Of a stretch of 64,000 nt of DNA, positions 19,177 to 28,731 are shown piece after piece. Position numbers and translations under genes: made by a program. This stretch comes from Vibrio caribbeanicus ATCC BAA-2122 (lineage in GTDB: Bacteria; Pseudomonadota; Gammaproteobacteria; Enterobacterales; Vibrionaceae). Every line of letters starts with the position of its first letter. Position 1 is the first letter of the stretch. The notes under the pieces are model-generated. The model ran no database searches, was not told where the DNA came from, and worked only from the letters and a program-made list of their open reading frames with translations. The stretch is taken from the NCBI RefSeq assembly GCF_000165125.1, contig NZ_AEIU01000075.1, forward strand, positions 176,546-240,545. Direction: 5' to 3'.

Positions 19177-19252
19177 CCAAACGCTGGCGATATGAACGAA
19201 TTATCCATACACAATTTTTAAATCTCACTTTAACTAATGGTTTTTTAGGAAA

Positions 19253-20425
19253 ATGAATACAAAACTTCTTGGCAGTGCATTAATTATTTCTGGCACAGCT
19301 CTTGGCGCAGGTATGCTGGCTATTCCTATGGTTCTCGCCCAATTTGGGTTAGTTTACGGCACACTTCTAATGGCATTGATTTGGTTTGGTACCACTTACT
19401 CTGCATTACTTTTACTTGAGGCAACGATAAAATCTGATGGTGGCTTGAGTCTCAACTCAATCGCACGCCGTGCTCTTGGCAAAGGTGGGCAGGCTGTCAC
19501 CAACTTATTGCTTTATGCTCTTCTGATTTGTTTGTTAATGGCTTATATTCTCGGTGCTGCAGACATATTGTCTCAGATGCTTGAAGAGGTCGGGCTGTTT
19601 GTTACTCCTATACAAAGTCAGACTATCTTTACTCTTCTTACAGGCGCGGTTGTTGCGTGTGGAACGAATGTTGTTGATAAACTGAATCGTCTGTTATTTT
19701 TCGTCATGATAATGAGCTTAGTTGCTACATTACTTGCTCTTTTTCCTACTCTGAGCCTTCAGCACTTAGCAAGCATACAAAGCGATGATATAAGTGGTTT
19801 GGTAAAAACGAGCACAGTGTTATTTACCAGCTTTGGCTTCATGGTGGTTATCCCAAGCTTAGTTTCTTACAACCAAGAGGCGACGGACAAACAACTACGC
19901 AATATGGTTGTGCTAGGTTCTACTATTCCATTACTGTGCTATCTGTGTTGGTTGCTTGCAGTCGTAGGTAATTTACCAAACGATGAGATTAAGCAGTTTA
20001 ATAATGTATCTGAGCTTATGGCTAGTTTTGAAAGAGGAGCTCCGTGGATTAGTTCAATTCTTTCGCTGTTTACAGGATTGGCTTTGCTAACGTCTTTTTT
20101 TGGTGTGGCGATGTCACTATTTCATCAAAATAGTGATGCGTTAAAGCAAAATCGTGGTGTTACATATATTTTCACATTTATATTGCCACTGATGGGAGCA
20201 ATATTAGCTGCAGATAAATTCTTATCAGTGCTCGCCTATGCAGGCATTATTCTCGTTTTTCTCGCTGTTTTTATTCCAGCAGCGATGGTATATACATTAA
20301 GAACGGCTGCAGCTTTTCCTGAAAGATATACCGTTGGCGGTGGTTCGATAATGCTATTTTTTACTCTTATTTTTGGGGCATTTCTATTGGTGCCTCAGTT
20401 ACCTGATTTAATTCCTGGCTTTTAA
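19253..20425 (+). CDS. tyrP: Tyrosine/aromatic amino-acid permease of the HAAAP family (TyrP-like)
   Basis: The protein imports an aromatic amino acid, probably tyrosine, by proton symport. The 390 residues form about eleven membrane spans. The family signature GSALIISGTALGAGMLAIP is at residues 7-25, and SFGFMVVIPSLVSYN is the conserved central block. It is close to TyrP/Mtr in length and pattern; tyrosine rather than tryptophan is a judgement by overall similarity. The regulator TyrR is encoded in the same window (32893). The upstream leader is unusually long and holds short ORFs. A hairpin terminator follows. Confidence 0.85.
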   Translation: MNTKLLGSALIISGTALGAGMLAIPMVLAQFGLVYGTLLMALIWFGTTYSALLLLEATIKSDGGLSLNSIARRALGKGGQAVTNLLLYALLICLLMAYILGAADILSQMLEEVGLFVTPIQSQTIFTLLTGAVVACGTNVVDKLNRLLFFVMIMSLVATLLALFPTLSLQHLASIQSDDISGLVKTSTVLFTSFGFMVVIPSLVSYNQEATDKQLRNMVVLGSTIPLLCYLCWLLAVVGNLPNDEIKQFNNVSELMASFERGAPWISSILSLFTGLALLTSFFGVAMSLFHQNSDALKQNRGVTYIFTFILPLMGAILAADKFLSVLAYAGIILVFLAVFIPAAMVYTLRTAAAFPERYTVGGGSIMLFFTLIFGAFLLVPQLPDLIPGF

Positions 20426-20452
20426 TACTTCTTATCAAACTTAAACTATCAA

Positions 20453-20479
20453 ATAAGCCGCAGAGACTCTGCGGCTTAT
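20453..20479 (+). terminator. Hairpin after tyrP
   Basis: A perfect 13-bp stem, ATAAGCCGCAGAG and its complement around a single A, lies 27 bases after the stop. Its U-run is weak (ATTGGGTATACTTTTT). The TTGGGTATA just after it equals the outer end of the repeat element. Confidence 0.6.
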
Positions 20480-20554
20480 ATTGGGTATACTTTTTAAGAC
20501 TTTAATGCTTACTTAATTTAGAGGTAAGTTAAAGACCGTTTTTTTTCGGTGTTA

Positions 20555-21178
20555 TTAACTTTGACTACTTACCGCAATAACCGCGCCAGCACTAATAAAC
20601 ATAGAACCAAATAGTCGGTTGAGTAACCGCATGTACCTTTCATTTTTTAATCTACCTATTATTTTGCCTGCCAAAAAGGAATAGCCGAACATAACGAAGC
20701 TATCTACTAGTATCAGTGTCCCTGCAAGAATTAAAATCTGTTCAAGATAGGGCTTGTCCGCACTAATAAATTGTGGAAGTAGTGCAACCAAAAAGACAAT
20801 ACTTTTGGGGTTAGTCACATTCACTATGATCGACTGTATGATCAATGCCTTCGAGCTAATATCTGGCTGCTTTTGCTGCAGAGAGTTGTTATGTGGAGGC
20901 TCACGAAGTTTTTTAATGCCTAGATAAATGAGATAGAAAGCCCCGATCCACTTGAGAGTTGAAAATAGAACTTCCGATTGGGTCAGTAAAGTTCCAATGC
21001 CCGCACCGACAAAAGTTATATTGATGATATTGCCAATCTGAAGGCCGACATTGGCAATGAGGCTTTTCTGCAATCCATATTTAATTGTTATCGACATGGA
21101 GTTAATCGCGCCCGCGCCGGGGGAGAGGGCGAGGAGCAGAGAAGATAAGAAAAAGGTCATCCAAATTGTGTTATCCAT
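20555..21178 (-). CDS. LysE/RhtB-family amino-acid exporter
   Basis: The 207-residue integral membrane protein has about six spans and the family hallmark at its N-terminus (LLALSPGAGAINSMS, like the LxxxPGP motif of LysE/RhtB), then the NVTNPKSIVFLVALLPQF block. It probably exports amino acids or derivatives. The ATG at 21178 is chosen because GAGGT lies six bases upstream and the protein then begins at the first span. A longer frame to 21256 would add a tail unlike the family. It is divergent from a LysR regulator, the classic arrangement for this transporter family. Confidence 0.88.
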   Translation of the reverse strand: MDNTIWMTFFLSSLLLALSPGAGAINSMSITIKYGLQKSLIANVGLQIGNIINITFVGAGIGTLLTQSEVLFSTLKWIGAFYLIYLGIKKLREPPHNNSLQQKQPDISSKALIIQSIIVNVTNPKSIVFLVALLPQFISADKPYLEQILILAGTLILVDSFVMFGYSFLAGKIIGRLKNERYMRLLNRLFGSMFISAGAVIAVSSQS

Positions 21179-21251
21179 GGTGTTACCTCGATAATTCTGA
21201 TGATGAAATTGGACAAATACAAAACTCATCGTTAATTTACAGATAATATGT

Positions 21252-21278
21252 AGCAATAAAAACTGCTTTTTTATTGCT
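21252..21278. promoter_or_regulatory. 11-bp perfect inverted repeat in the LysE-LysR intergenic region
   Basis: AGCAATAAAAA (21252-21262) and TTTTTATTGCT (21268-21278) are perfect complements separated by five bases. The site is 20 bases before the LysR start and 73 bases before the exporter start. That is where a LysR-type regulator would bind to control both genes. Confidence 0.5.
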
Positions 21279-21298
21279 TTAATCGTAAGGAAAACTAT

Positions 21299-22186
21299 AT
21301 GGATACTCGCTTCCTTCAGACCTTACTTGTGGTTGCGGAACAGGGCTCGATAGCCGCGGCGGCCCGCTCTCAACACCTTACACCTGCGGCTATCAGCCAG
21401 AGAGTTCAGTCACTCGAGAAGGAGCTAAACTGCCAACTTTTCCGCAGAGCAGGTAATACAGTGCAGCCGACTGATATCTGCCTTGGCCTGATACCAAAGG
21501 TCGAACGACTGATAAAAGATACTCAAGATGTTGTGGACAGTGTTCGAGACTCAGCATTAAGTGGCACTTTACGAATCGGTGCAAACTCAACATCTTTGAC
21601 TGCTTTTATTCCAGGGAGTTTAAAATCTGTTCGACGCTGTGCTCCTGAGGCGAATTTTCAAGTCATCCCCGGTAACTCTATTGATTTATACCGGAGTTTG
21701 CAGGAGGGGAATCTAGATGCAGCGATTATTGTAAAGCCACCCTCCTCAATTCCTAAGACTTGTCGATATTGGGTTTTACGTCGTGAGCCTTTAGTTTTCA
21801 TCCATCCTCGCAGTAAGCAGGGGGCCATGGAAGAAACCCTTTTAAAACATGAGTACATAAGGTTTGATCCAGCATGTTGGGGGGGACTTATTGTTGAACG
21901 TTTTTTAAACGAACGTAAGTTGAAACTTCAAAACATGTTCGATCTTGATTCACTAGAGGCGATAGCGCATCTCGTTTGTGAAGATGTAGGAGTATCGATA
22001 GTGCCCATGTGGCCCGGGCTTGAGGGTTTCAAAGAAAAATTGAACATACACACTATTGAAGAAAGTCGCTACTGGATGGAGACCATTATTATTGCACCGA
22101 TCCACTCAAAACAGCCAAGACTGTTAAATATCTTTTTAAACAACATAAAGAAAATGGAGCTCTCTACCCATTTCAAGCTTAGGTAA
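21299..22186 (+). CDS. LysR-family transcriptional regulator
   Basis: The 295 residues comprise an N-terminal winged helix (residues 2-60: FLQTLLVVAEQGSIAAAARSQHLTPAAISQRVQSLE) and a periplasmic-binding-protein-like effector domain (about 90-290). TAAG before the ATG is a weak ribosome binding site. Being divergent from the LysE-type exporter, it most likely controls that gene in response to the exported amino acid, as LysG does for LysE. The effector is unknown. Confidence 0.88.
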   Translation: MDTRFLQTLLVVAEQGSIAAAARSQHLTPAAISQRVQSLEKELNCQLFRRAGNTVQPTDICLGLIPKVERLIKDTQDVVDSVRDSALSGTLRIGANSTSLTAFIPGSLKSVRRCAPEANFQVIPGNSIDLYRSLQEGNLDAAIIVKPPSSIPKTCRYWVLRREPLVFIHPRSKQGAMEETLLKHEYIRFDPACWGGLIVERFLNERKLKLQNMFDLDSLEAIAHLVCEDVGVSIVPMWPGLEGFKEKLNIHTIEESRYWMETIIIAPIHSKQPRLLNIFLNNIKKMELSTHFKLR

Positions 22187-22478
22187 TAAACTCGTTATTA
22201 GATTCTGCCGTGGTAAAGCCCCTAGATTTTAAACAGGAAGCTATTTTTAAAGGCACTTAACTTATAACTCTGGGTCGGGAATGAATGGGACTTGAGGCTG
22301 TTCTCTTTTTGTTGGTTTTAAATGTAATAATGGAGATCTAAAACGTGATAACTATTGCAAATACCTAGTACAAATATGTTGTGAGTGTATGAAAACCTCC
22401 CATAAGATAATTTTACAATGTACTGTACCATTAAAGGCCAAGTTAATACCAAGATATTTATATAATGAGGATTCAAGG

Positions 22479-23117
22479 ATGAAAAAAGCTCTGATTATTC
22501 TAGCTTTAGGTGTGCTATCTGCAAATGTGAGCGCGAAAGAAGGTGAATATTGGTACGTTGGCTTAGATATTCTAAACACAAAGGTCAAACATTCAAACAA
22601 GCTTAATTTAGTAGAACTCGACGGGACACCTTACACTGAACAAATAAAAAACCTTTCCAAAGAGACGAGCTTTGGATTGAATATTGGTAGGCAAGTACCA
22701 CTTTCCAGTAATTTAGCGTGTGCATTAGAGTTTGAATACATTAACTTCGGTTCTTACACAGGAACGAAAGATTTAGTGGTAAATAACATCCCTTATGAAT
22801 CCAATGCTATTGGAGTCGATTTAACCACTTTTAATCTAAACCTCAAACCTAAATATTACGTTCCAGGAATGGGTCTATACCTTGGTGCACTTATTGGGGT
22901 TGGAGGGTATAGAATAGAATTTAGTAAAGCATCAACTAGCAGTGGCTCGACAACTGGTTTTAATTATGGTGTCGAGCTAGGTTATGCGGTTAGCCCTGTG
23001 TTTGACGTGTCTTTAGGCTACCGAGCTGCTGTTGCGTCTTTTGAGGTTGCGAACGTTAAAGATGATTATGAAATGGATATAACGAGCTTTTATTTCGGTG
23101 GGAAATATAAGTTTTGA
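22479..23117 (+). CDS. Outer-membrane beta-barrel protein (opacity/OmpA-like porin fold)
   Basis: Starting at ATG 22479 the protein has 212 residues, with a signal peptide MKKALIILALGVLSANVSA. It then has alternating strands (YWYVGLDILNT, SFGLNIGRQV, FEYINFGSYTG, MGLYLGALIGVGGYR, FDVSLGYRAAV) and ends in YKF, typical of eight-stranded barrels. GAGGATTCAAGG precedes this ATG. The frame continues upstream for 30 more codons, but those residues do not form a signal peptide. No ligand can be assigned. It converges on sdaA across a terminator. Confidence 0.7.
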   Translation: MKKALIILALGVLSANVSAKEGEYWYVGLDILNTKVKHSNKLNLVELDGTPYTEQIKNLSKETSFGLNIGRQVPLSSNLACALEFEYINFGSYTGTKDLVVNNIPYESNAIGVDLTTFNLNLKPKYYVPGMGLYLGALIGVGGYRIEFSKASTSSGSTTGFNYGVELGYAVSPVFDVSLGYRAAVASFEVANVKDDYEMDITSFYFGGKYKF

Positions 23118-23179
23118 TTTAATCTTGTTTAAAGACCAGCCTATAAACGCAATAGTAAATAAAACTATAAAATCTTTTG

Positions 23180-23209
23180 CAAAGCGCCCATGAAGCAATG
23201 AGCGCTTTG
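23180..23209. terminator. Hairpin between the barrel gene and sdaA
   Basis: CAAAGCGC and GCGCTTTG form a perfect 8-bp stem in the gap between convergent genes, followed by TTGTT on the plus strand. Confidence 0.6.
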
Positions 23210-23233
23210 TTGTTATTCAAGTTGAATCTGTAA

Positions 23234-24595
23234 TCAACAGGTAACTTTAACCGCGAGGCCTCCTTGAGAGGTTTCACGATATTTGGCGTTCATATCTTTA
23301 CCAGTCTCAAGCATTGTCTCTATTACTTTATCTAGAGAAACCGTCGGGGCGGACGAACGGCGTAAAGCCATGCGACTTGAGTTGATAGCTTTTACTGAGG
23401 CAATACCGTTTCTTTCGATACAAGGAATTTGAACTTGGCCCGCAACAGGATCACAAGTGAGACCGAGGTTATGTTCCATACCAATCTCTGCTGCCATACA
23501 TACTTGTTCAGGGCTTCCTCCCATCAATTCAGTTAATCCAGCGGCGGCCATAGAACAGGCGACACCCACTTCCCCTTGACAACCTACCTCGGCCCCTGAA
23601 ATGGAAGCGTTACGTTTGTATAGACCACCAATCGCGCCAGAGGCTGCGAAATATCTGATGTAATCTTTTTCAGTGACAGTCTGAATGAACTTATCGTAGT
23701 AAGCCAAAACTGCAGGTATGATACCACAAGCACCATTAGTTGGTGCAGTGACAACGCGTCCCCCCGCTGCATTTTCCTCATTGACGGCGATAGCAAACAT
23801 ATTGACCCAGTCTACAACAGACATTGGATCATTAGTGATCTTTTCTGATGTGATTAACTGTTGGCGCAAAGCTGCTGCTCTACGAGGAACTCTCATTGGT
23901 CCTGGAAGAACTCCTTCAGTATTCATACCGCGTTCCATACACTCTCGCATCGTTTTCCAGATATTGGCGAAATAGGTGCGAGATTCTTCTTCGGAGTGCA
24001 TCGCAGCTTGGTTCTCCATAACGAGAGCACTGATAGAAAGGCCGCTCTTATTGCATTGTTCAACAAGCTCTGCAGCGGTGGTGAACTCATAAGGGGCTTT
24101 TATTGGGTTATCATCTTCTTTGCCAAAGCTTTCTTCATCAACAATAAATCCACCACCGATAGAATAGTAAGTCTTGGAATACAGTTTTTCATCATCAACC
24201 CAAGCGTGAATTTGCATTCCATTTTCATGAAGAGAAAGGTTTGTTGTATGGAAGTTCATTCCGCCGTCTTTAGGGAACGATACGGTATGACAGTGCATAC
24301 CAACGGGAAGGCGTTCAGTTTCTTCTACACGAGCAATGAATCCCGGTATTGAATCAATATCGACTTTTTCAGGGCTGTTACCAGCAAGACCCATGATAAT
24401 AGCGATATCAGTATGGTGACCTTTCCCTGTCAGTGATAGTGAACCATAGACGTCAACGGTAATTTTAGTAACGTCGCGCAATTTTCCCATTGAGCGCAAA
24501 TCATCAATAAATTCTTTGCCCGCTTTCATTGGACCAACAGTGTGTGAGCTTGAAGGACCAACACCGATCTTATAGATGTCAAAAACACTAATCAT
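23234..24595 (-). CDS. sdaA: L-serine ammonia-lyase (L-serine deaminase)
   Basis: The enzyme converts L-serine to pyruvate and ammonia with a [4Fe-4S] cluster. At 453 residues it is the single-chain form. The beta domain begins [23 protein letters not shown], and the alpha domain contains [38 protein letters not shown] and [16 protein letters not shown], with the conserved cysteines. GAGGT seven bases before the ATG supports the start. It lies 95 bases downstream of the serine transporter sdaC, so uptake and breakdown of serine are encoded together. Confidence 0.96.
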   Translation of the reverse strand: MISVFDIYKIGVGPSSSHTVGPMKAGKEFIDDLRSMGKLRDVTKITVDVYGSLSLTGKGHHTDIAIIMGLAGNSPEKVDIDSIPGFIARVEETERLPVGMHCHTVSFPKDGGMNFHTTNLSLHENGMQIHAWVDDEKLYSKTYYSIGGGFIVDEESFGKEDDNPIKAPYEFTTAAELVEQCNKSGLSISALVMENQAAMHSEEESRTYFANIWKTMRECMERGMNTEGVLPGPMRVPRRAAALRQQLITSEKITNDPMSVVDWVNMFAIAVNEENAAGGRVVTAPTNGACGIIPAVLAYYDKFIQTVTEKDYIRYFAASGAIGGLYKRNASISGAEVGCQGEVGVACSMAAAGLTELMGGSPEQVCMAAEIGMEHNLGLTCDPVAGQVQIPCIERNGIASVKAINSSRMALRRSSAPTVSLDKVIETMLETGKDMNAKYRETSQGGLAVKVTC

Positions 24596-24613
24596 ATCGA
24601 TTACCTCAAAACT

Positions 24614-24639
24614 AAGCCCTCCTTGGGTAAGGAAGGCTT
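24614..24639 (-). terminator. Intercistronic hairpin between sdaC and sdaA
   Basis: On the minus strand AAGCCTTCCTT-ACCC-AAGGAGGGCTT forms an 11-bp stem with one G-T pair. It is followed only by AGTTTTG and then by the sdaA ribosome binding site. It may be a partial terminator or an RNA-stability element setting sdaA levels. Confidence 0.45.
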
Positions 24640-24690
24640 ATTATTATCGTTATATTTTTTGGTTTCATCAGACTGCAAGCAGTCTTTTGA

Positions 24691-25944
24691 TTATAGAGCG
24701 CCGTAGATTACAGAACTAATCGCAGCAAGGCCACAGATTGTTGTGAAAATTTGTACTGGGACGGAAGTTTTGTATTTATGCATTGAAGGAACACGCTGCA
24801 TTGCGATGACAGGCATCAAGAACAGGATTGCCGCGATCATAGGTGCTCCCATTGTTTCTATCATGTCCAAAATACTTGGGTTTTCAATTGCCACAGCCCA
24901 TGTTGTGAGAACGATAAATAGCAGCGACGCTTTTTCAATGTGCTTTACAGGCATATTTGAGCGGGACTTAACCAAGCCGACTAGACCTTCGTGAGCACCT
25001 AGGAAGTGCCCAAAGTAGCTAGAAGTGATTGCCGCAAAGGCGACCAAAGGTCCCATGTAAGAAATGAGAGGGGATTCGTACATATTAGCTAAGTATGAAA
25101 GAACTGAGATATTTTGTTCTTTGGCCATAGCAAGTTCACTTGGGGACAGTGATAGAACGACTGAAAAAACAAAAAACATGACAAAGCCCATCAACATGAT
25201 AGATGCTCCGCCTGTAATAGCGTCTGTTTTTTTCACAGCATCTTCACCGTGCTGGTTACGTTGTTCTTTAGCAAATTGTGAAATGATCGGACTATGGTTA
25301 AACGAGAATACAATGATCGGTATCGCAAGCCATACTGTTGATGGTATTGATGCCCAGTCTGGTGCTACTTCCAACATTGAAGTATTCCAGCTTGGGATCA
25401 AGTAGAAAGATAATGCCAATAAAATAAACACCAATGGGTAAACCATCGCTGAGGTTGCTTTAAGCATAAGATCTTTACCAAAAACAACACCTGCTGTCAT
25501 TATCGTGATGAGAATTCCGGAAAGAAGCCAGCGTTCAAGAGGGGCGAATCCCAATTGATTGACAAGGAATGAGTCTAAGGTATTTGTTATTCCCACGCCA
25601 TAGATAAGAACAATAGGGTAAATAGCAAAAAAGTAGGCAAAAGTGATGAGGTTTGCGCCATTTTTACCAAAGTGCTCTTCTACTGTATCAGTGATATCAG
25701 CTTGAGGGTTTTTCGCTGACAAAACGAAACGTGCGAGAGATTTGTGCGCAAACCACGTCATTGGAGCAGCAATCAGTGCCAGAATAATAAGTGGCCAAAA
25801 ACCACCAGCTCCTGCTTTGATTGGAAGGAAAAGAACACCAGCACCCACTGCTGTGCCGAAAAGAGATAAACACCAAGTAAAGTCCCTGTAGGTGAACTTA
25901 CTCAGTGCGTTCGTAGTCGAAGCTACTTTTGTTGTTGTATTCAT
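24691..25944 (-). CDS. sdaC: Serine/proton symporter SdaC
   Basis: The 417-residue member of the HAAAP transporter family has about eleven membrane spans. Its first span region holds FTYRDFTWCLSLFGTAVGAGVLFLPIKAGAGGFWP, which matches SdaC rather than TyrP. It imports L-serine with protons. It is the first gene of an sdaC-sdaA unit. The start is preceded by GAGTAA. The promoter must lie in the 430 bases upstream; no regulator site is obvious. Confidence 0.92.
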   Translation of the reverse strand: MNTTTKVASTTNALSKFTYRDFTWCLSLFGTAVGAGVLFLPIKAGAGGFWPLIILALIAAPMTWFAHKSLARFVLSAKNPQADITDTVEEHFGKNGANLITFAYFFAIYPIVLIYGVGITNTLDSFLVNQLGFAPLERWLLSGILITIMTAGVVFGKDLMLKATSAMVYPLVFILLALSFYLIPSWNTSMLEVAPDWASIPSTVWLAIPIIVFSFNHSPIISQFAKEQRNQHGEDAVKKTDAITGGASIMLMGFVMFFVFSVVLSLSPSELAMAKEQNISVLSYLANMYESPLISYMGPLVAFAAITSSYFGHFLGAHEGLVGLVKSRSNMPVKHIEKASLLFIVLTTWAVAIENPSILDMIETMGAPMIAAILFLMPVIAMQRVPSMHKYKTSVPVQIFTTICGLAAISSVIYGAL

Positions 25945-26374
25945 TTTTTATTACTCATTTTTTCGAACAGGAAATAAGTTGGGCGCATTTTGCATAATTT
26001 TTTTCATTAAAACTAGATCTAAGTCATTATTTGGCTGGCAATATGGGATGTTGTGTTAAAAACAGGCTTCTGTTCACGAAAACGGGCAAGGATGTATGAT
26101 TTCTAATAATGTAGTTGATTAGTTTTACTTATTCATAAAGAGTGTTGTGTGATCTTTGTTCAGAAAAGTTGGCTTTGGGTTTTTCCTTATTGTCTATAAG
26201 AAACATTGTTGCTTTGCTGGCTTCAGCCAGACTTATGTGGCTCTTTGAGGTTAATCTACATATAAACTACATGGTAGATAAGAGGAGAGAACACAGATGC
26301 ATTCCAGTGCTCTATCTTTTGTTGCTTACATTATCGTGTAGTTCTGTTGAATAGGAAACTAATCGGGGGACTTA
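25945..26374. other. Promoter region upstream of sdaC; no gene seen
   Basis: The 430 bases between two minus-strand genes are AT-rich near sdaC. A 70-codon plus-strand frame at 26142-26354 has no ribosome binding site and poor composition, and I do not call it. TGTGTGATCTTTG near 26145 looks like half a CRP site, without a matching second half. Confidence 0.35.
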
Positions 26375-26992
26375 TCAAATATCACGTTGTTGTAGATTGA
26401 TATGGTTCTGCAAAGCTTGAATAATTTGTGCAGTCATTCCCCAAATAAAGTGCCGTTTGTAGGATAGACCAAACACACGATGAGATAAGTTTTTAATACG
26501 AAATCTCGCGCTATGCAGTTGATCTTTGCTCATGACTATGGATGCAGGTACCTCAAATACCTCGTCTACCTCATTGGCATCGATATGAAGTGTGTAGTCT
26601 GGTGAAATAAAAGCCAGAAAGGGTGTGACGGTAAATTTACTTATAGTAATCAATTCTGGCATGTGACCAAAAATTGAGATTTTTTCTCTCGGTATACCAA
26701 CCTCTTCAAATGTTTCGCGCAGTGCTGTTTCGCATAAGTCATAATCACTGGATTCAAATTTCCCTCCAGGGAAACTTATTTGACCGGGGTGGTGGCGTAA
26801 ATGCTTGGCTCGGCGAGTAAATAAAACGTTTAGGCCAGAGTCACGTTCGACAAAACCAATCAAAACAGAGGCTTTTCTTAATTTAATATTTTTCAAATGA
26901 GAAACGCGCTTGAGCGCATCGTGATGATAATCAACCGTATTATGCATTTGAAAATGTTGTATTAACTCGCTTTTGTTTACTTGGGATAACAC
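26375..26992 (-). CDS. nudL: CoA pyrophosphatase (Nudix hydrolase NudL)
   Basis: The enzyme hydrolyses coenzyme A and related pyrophosphates. The 205 residues carry the CoA-specific signature VLFTRRAKHLRHHPG with QISFPGG, followed by the Nudix box ending in ALRETFEEVGI. The start is GTG with AAGGAG six bases upstream. It follows pabB by about 197 bases on the same strand and precedes sdaC-sdaA. The E. coli order pabB-nudL-sdaA is the same apart from the inserted transporter gene. Confidence 0.93.
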   Translation of the reverse strand: MLSQVNKSELIQHFQMHNTVDYHHDALKRVSHLKNIKLRKASVLIGFVERDSGLNVLFTRRAKHLRHHPGQISFPGGKFESSDYDLCETALRETFEEVGIPREKISIFGHMPELITISKFTVTPFLAFISPDYTLHIDANEVDEVFEVPASIVMSKDQLHSARFRIKNLSHRVFGLSYKRHFIWGMTAQIIQALQNHINLQQRDI

Positions 26993-27189
26993 GACTCACT
27001 CCTTTGAACTTGTCCTTATCAACACTTGGCTTGGATAGGCGTATGGGCAATGTGTCAATACGATAATGACTGTCCAGAAGGCAAAGTAATATAAGAAACG
27101 ACCACTATTAATATAGCTCAAAGTGACCAAGAATGAAGACCCTTTGTCGCTTTTTGTTCAGCTAAATTTTCGTAGTGGCCTTAAGTTTA

Positions 27190-28563
27190 CTACTGGGCTG
27201 CGGTTAGAACCGGTAAAATACGACTCAGTTTGTCGAGTGTTTCTTGGTATTCATTTAGGCACTCACTATCAGAGACTAAACCTCCACCGGCCCATACAAA
27301 AAGCTGGTTTTTTTCTGCAACTAAGGTACGTATTGTGATGCTCGTATCCATACGTCCGTGCCTACTAATGTAACCAATACTTCCGCAATAGGCACTTCTT
27401 CTGTGTGGCTCCAATTCCTCAATGATTTCCATTGCTCGGATTTTTGGGGCTCCTGTTATCGACCCTCCCGGAAACGAGACTCTTAACAAGTCGATTGGTG
27501 TGTAATTATCGTCAAGTTCAGCGGTTATTGTACTGACTAAGTGATGTACTGCTGGGAAGCTCTCGATTTCGAATAGCTTGGGCACCTTTACACTACCGTG
27601 CTTAGCGACTCGTCCTACATCATTCCTGAGTAGGTCGACGATCATCAAATTCTCAGCCTGGTCTTTTTCTGCTTGAGAAAGTTCGATAGCTGCCTGTCTA
27701 TCTATCGATTGATCATTGCTTCTTGGTCGAGTTCCTTTGATGGGCTTAGTTTCAATTTTGTTATCTTTTACTTGTAAAAATCGTTCAGGTGAAACACTTA
27801 AAATGGCACATTCGGGAACACGAATAAAGGCCGAGAATGGTCCACCATTGACATGTGAAAGCTTTTGAAATGCATCCCACTCACTGCCTTGGTAGGGGGC
27901 ATTAAAACGCTGAGCAAGATTTATTTGATAACAATCTCCAGCTTGTATGTAGTCTTTTACGCGCGCAAATTTATTTTGATAGCATGCTTTTGACATATTT
28001 GACTGCCAGCTGTCAACCAAAGTGAATGGGCGAGTGTCGCATACAGTTTGTGCCAATAACCATTGCCAGTTGGACTCTACGTCCATGCCAACCGAATAGG
28101 CCATCTTTTTATGATGATCTACAACAAGCGCCCAATCAAAAATACCGACAGCCATCTCTGGTGCTGATATATCATTTTCTGTTAACTCAGGTATCTGCTC
28201 GACTCGGCGTCCTAAATCATATGAAAAATAGCCCAAGGCACCCCCAATGAATGGAAGCTCACCGTTATAAACGATCTCTGGCAAAGTATCCGATTGGAGT
28301 TTTTTCAGTAATTGAAATGGGTCATCACTGGATATCTCTGTACTTTGGGAAGTTTGAATGGTGCTTTCTTTTCCCTTTGTCACTAGAGTCGCTTTAGGGC
28401 GAGTAACGAGAATATCAAATCGACTATCGATATGATTACTTGACGAAGATTGTAGTAACATTGACCATGGATGGTTTTCGATAGTAGCAAAGCATTTTGT
28501 TGCAAGGTCTTTACTGTAATGTAGTGACTTAATGTCAATATGATTTAGCTTTGTATCGTTCAT
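27190..28563 (-). CDS. pabB: Aminodeoxychorismate synthase component I
   Basis: With the glutaminase PabA the enzyme makes 4-amino-4-deoxychorismate for folate. The 457 residues show the N-terminal domain and a chorismate-binding domain. The domain contains KPIKGTRPR (PabB-type, with the catalytic Lys where anthranilate synthase has Ala), SFPGGSITGAPK and AGGGLVSDSECLNEYQETLDK. The gene is divergent from fumarase with a 168-base promoter gap. The ribosome binding site (AAAAAGAAAAACA) is weak. Confidence 0.94.
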   Translation of the reverse strand: MNDTKLNHIDIKSLHYSKDLATKCFATIENHPWSMLLQSSSSNHIDSRFDILVTRPKATLVTKGKESTIQTSQSTEISSDDPFQLLKKLQSDTLPEIVYNGELPFIGGALGYFSYDLGRRVEQIPELTENDISAPEMAVGIFDWALVVDHHKKMAYSVGMDVESNWQWLLAQTVCDTRPFTLVDSWQSNMSKACYQNKFARVKDYIQAGDCYQINLAQRFNAPYQGSEWDAFQKLSHVNGGPFSAFIRVPECAILSVSPERFLQVKDNKIETKPIKGTRPRSNDQSIDRQAAIELSQAEKDQAENLMIVDLLRNDVGRVAKHGSVKVPKLFEIESFPAVHHLVSTITAELDDNYTPIDLLRVSFPGGSITGAPKIRAMEIIEELEPHRRSAYCGSIGYISRHGRMDTSITIRTLVAEKNQLFVWAGGGLVSDSECLNEYQETLDKLSRILPVLTAAQ

Positions 28564-28731
28564 TGTTTTTCTTTTTAATAAAAAGATCGTTGATTACGTG
28601 GCGCGTATGGAAAAGCAAGAGTATCATATTGATAACAAAAGTCGCTACACAGCATCTTGTAAAGTTGAACCTGATAGGCGAGATAGTGATAGCGACGTAT
28701 AAAAAGGAAGCAAAATAAAACGAGGCATGCA

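Larger units (their letters stand above)
18776..19252 (+). other. Long leader region of tyrP
   Basis: This stretch before tyrP has no conventional gene. It contains two short coupled ORFs (18974-19015 and 19015-19176) and a small hairpin GAGCC/GGCTC near 19049-19065. I looked for a TyrR box (TGTAAA-N6-TTTACA) and did not find a convincing one. Confidence 0.4.

Noticed and set aside
18776-19252. TyrR box before tyrP
   Set aside because: No TGTAAA-N6-TTTACA-like sequence close enough to consensus was found by eye.
26140-26165. CRP site near TGTGTGATCTTTG
   Set aside because: Only one half-site is present; the matching TCACA half is missing.
26142-26354. 70-codon plus-strand frame between sdaC and nudL
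   Set aside because: No ribosome binding site and a low-complexity hydrophobic translation; it lies in a promoter region.
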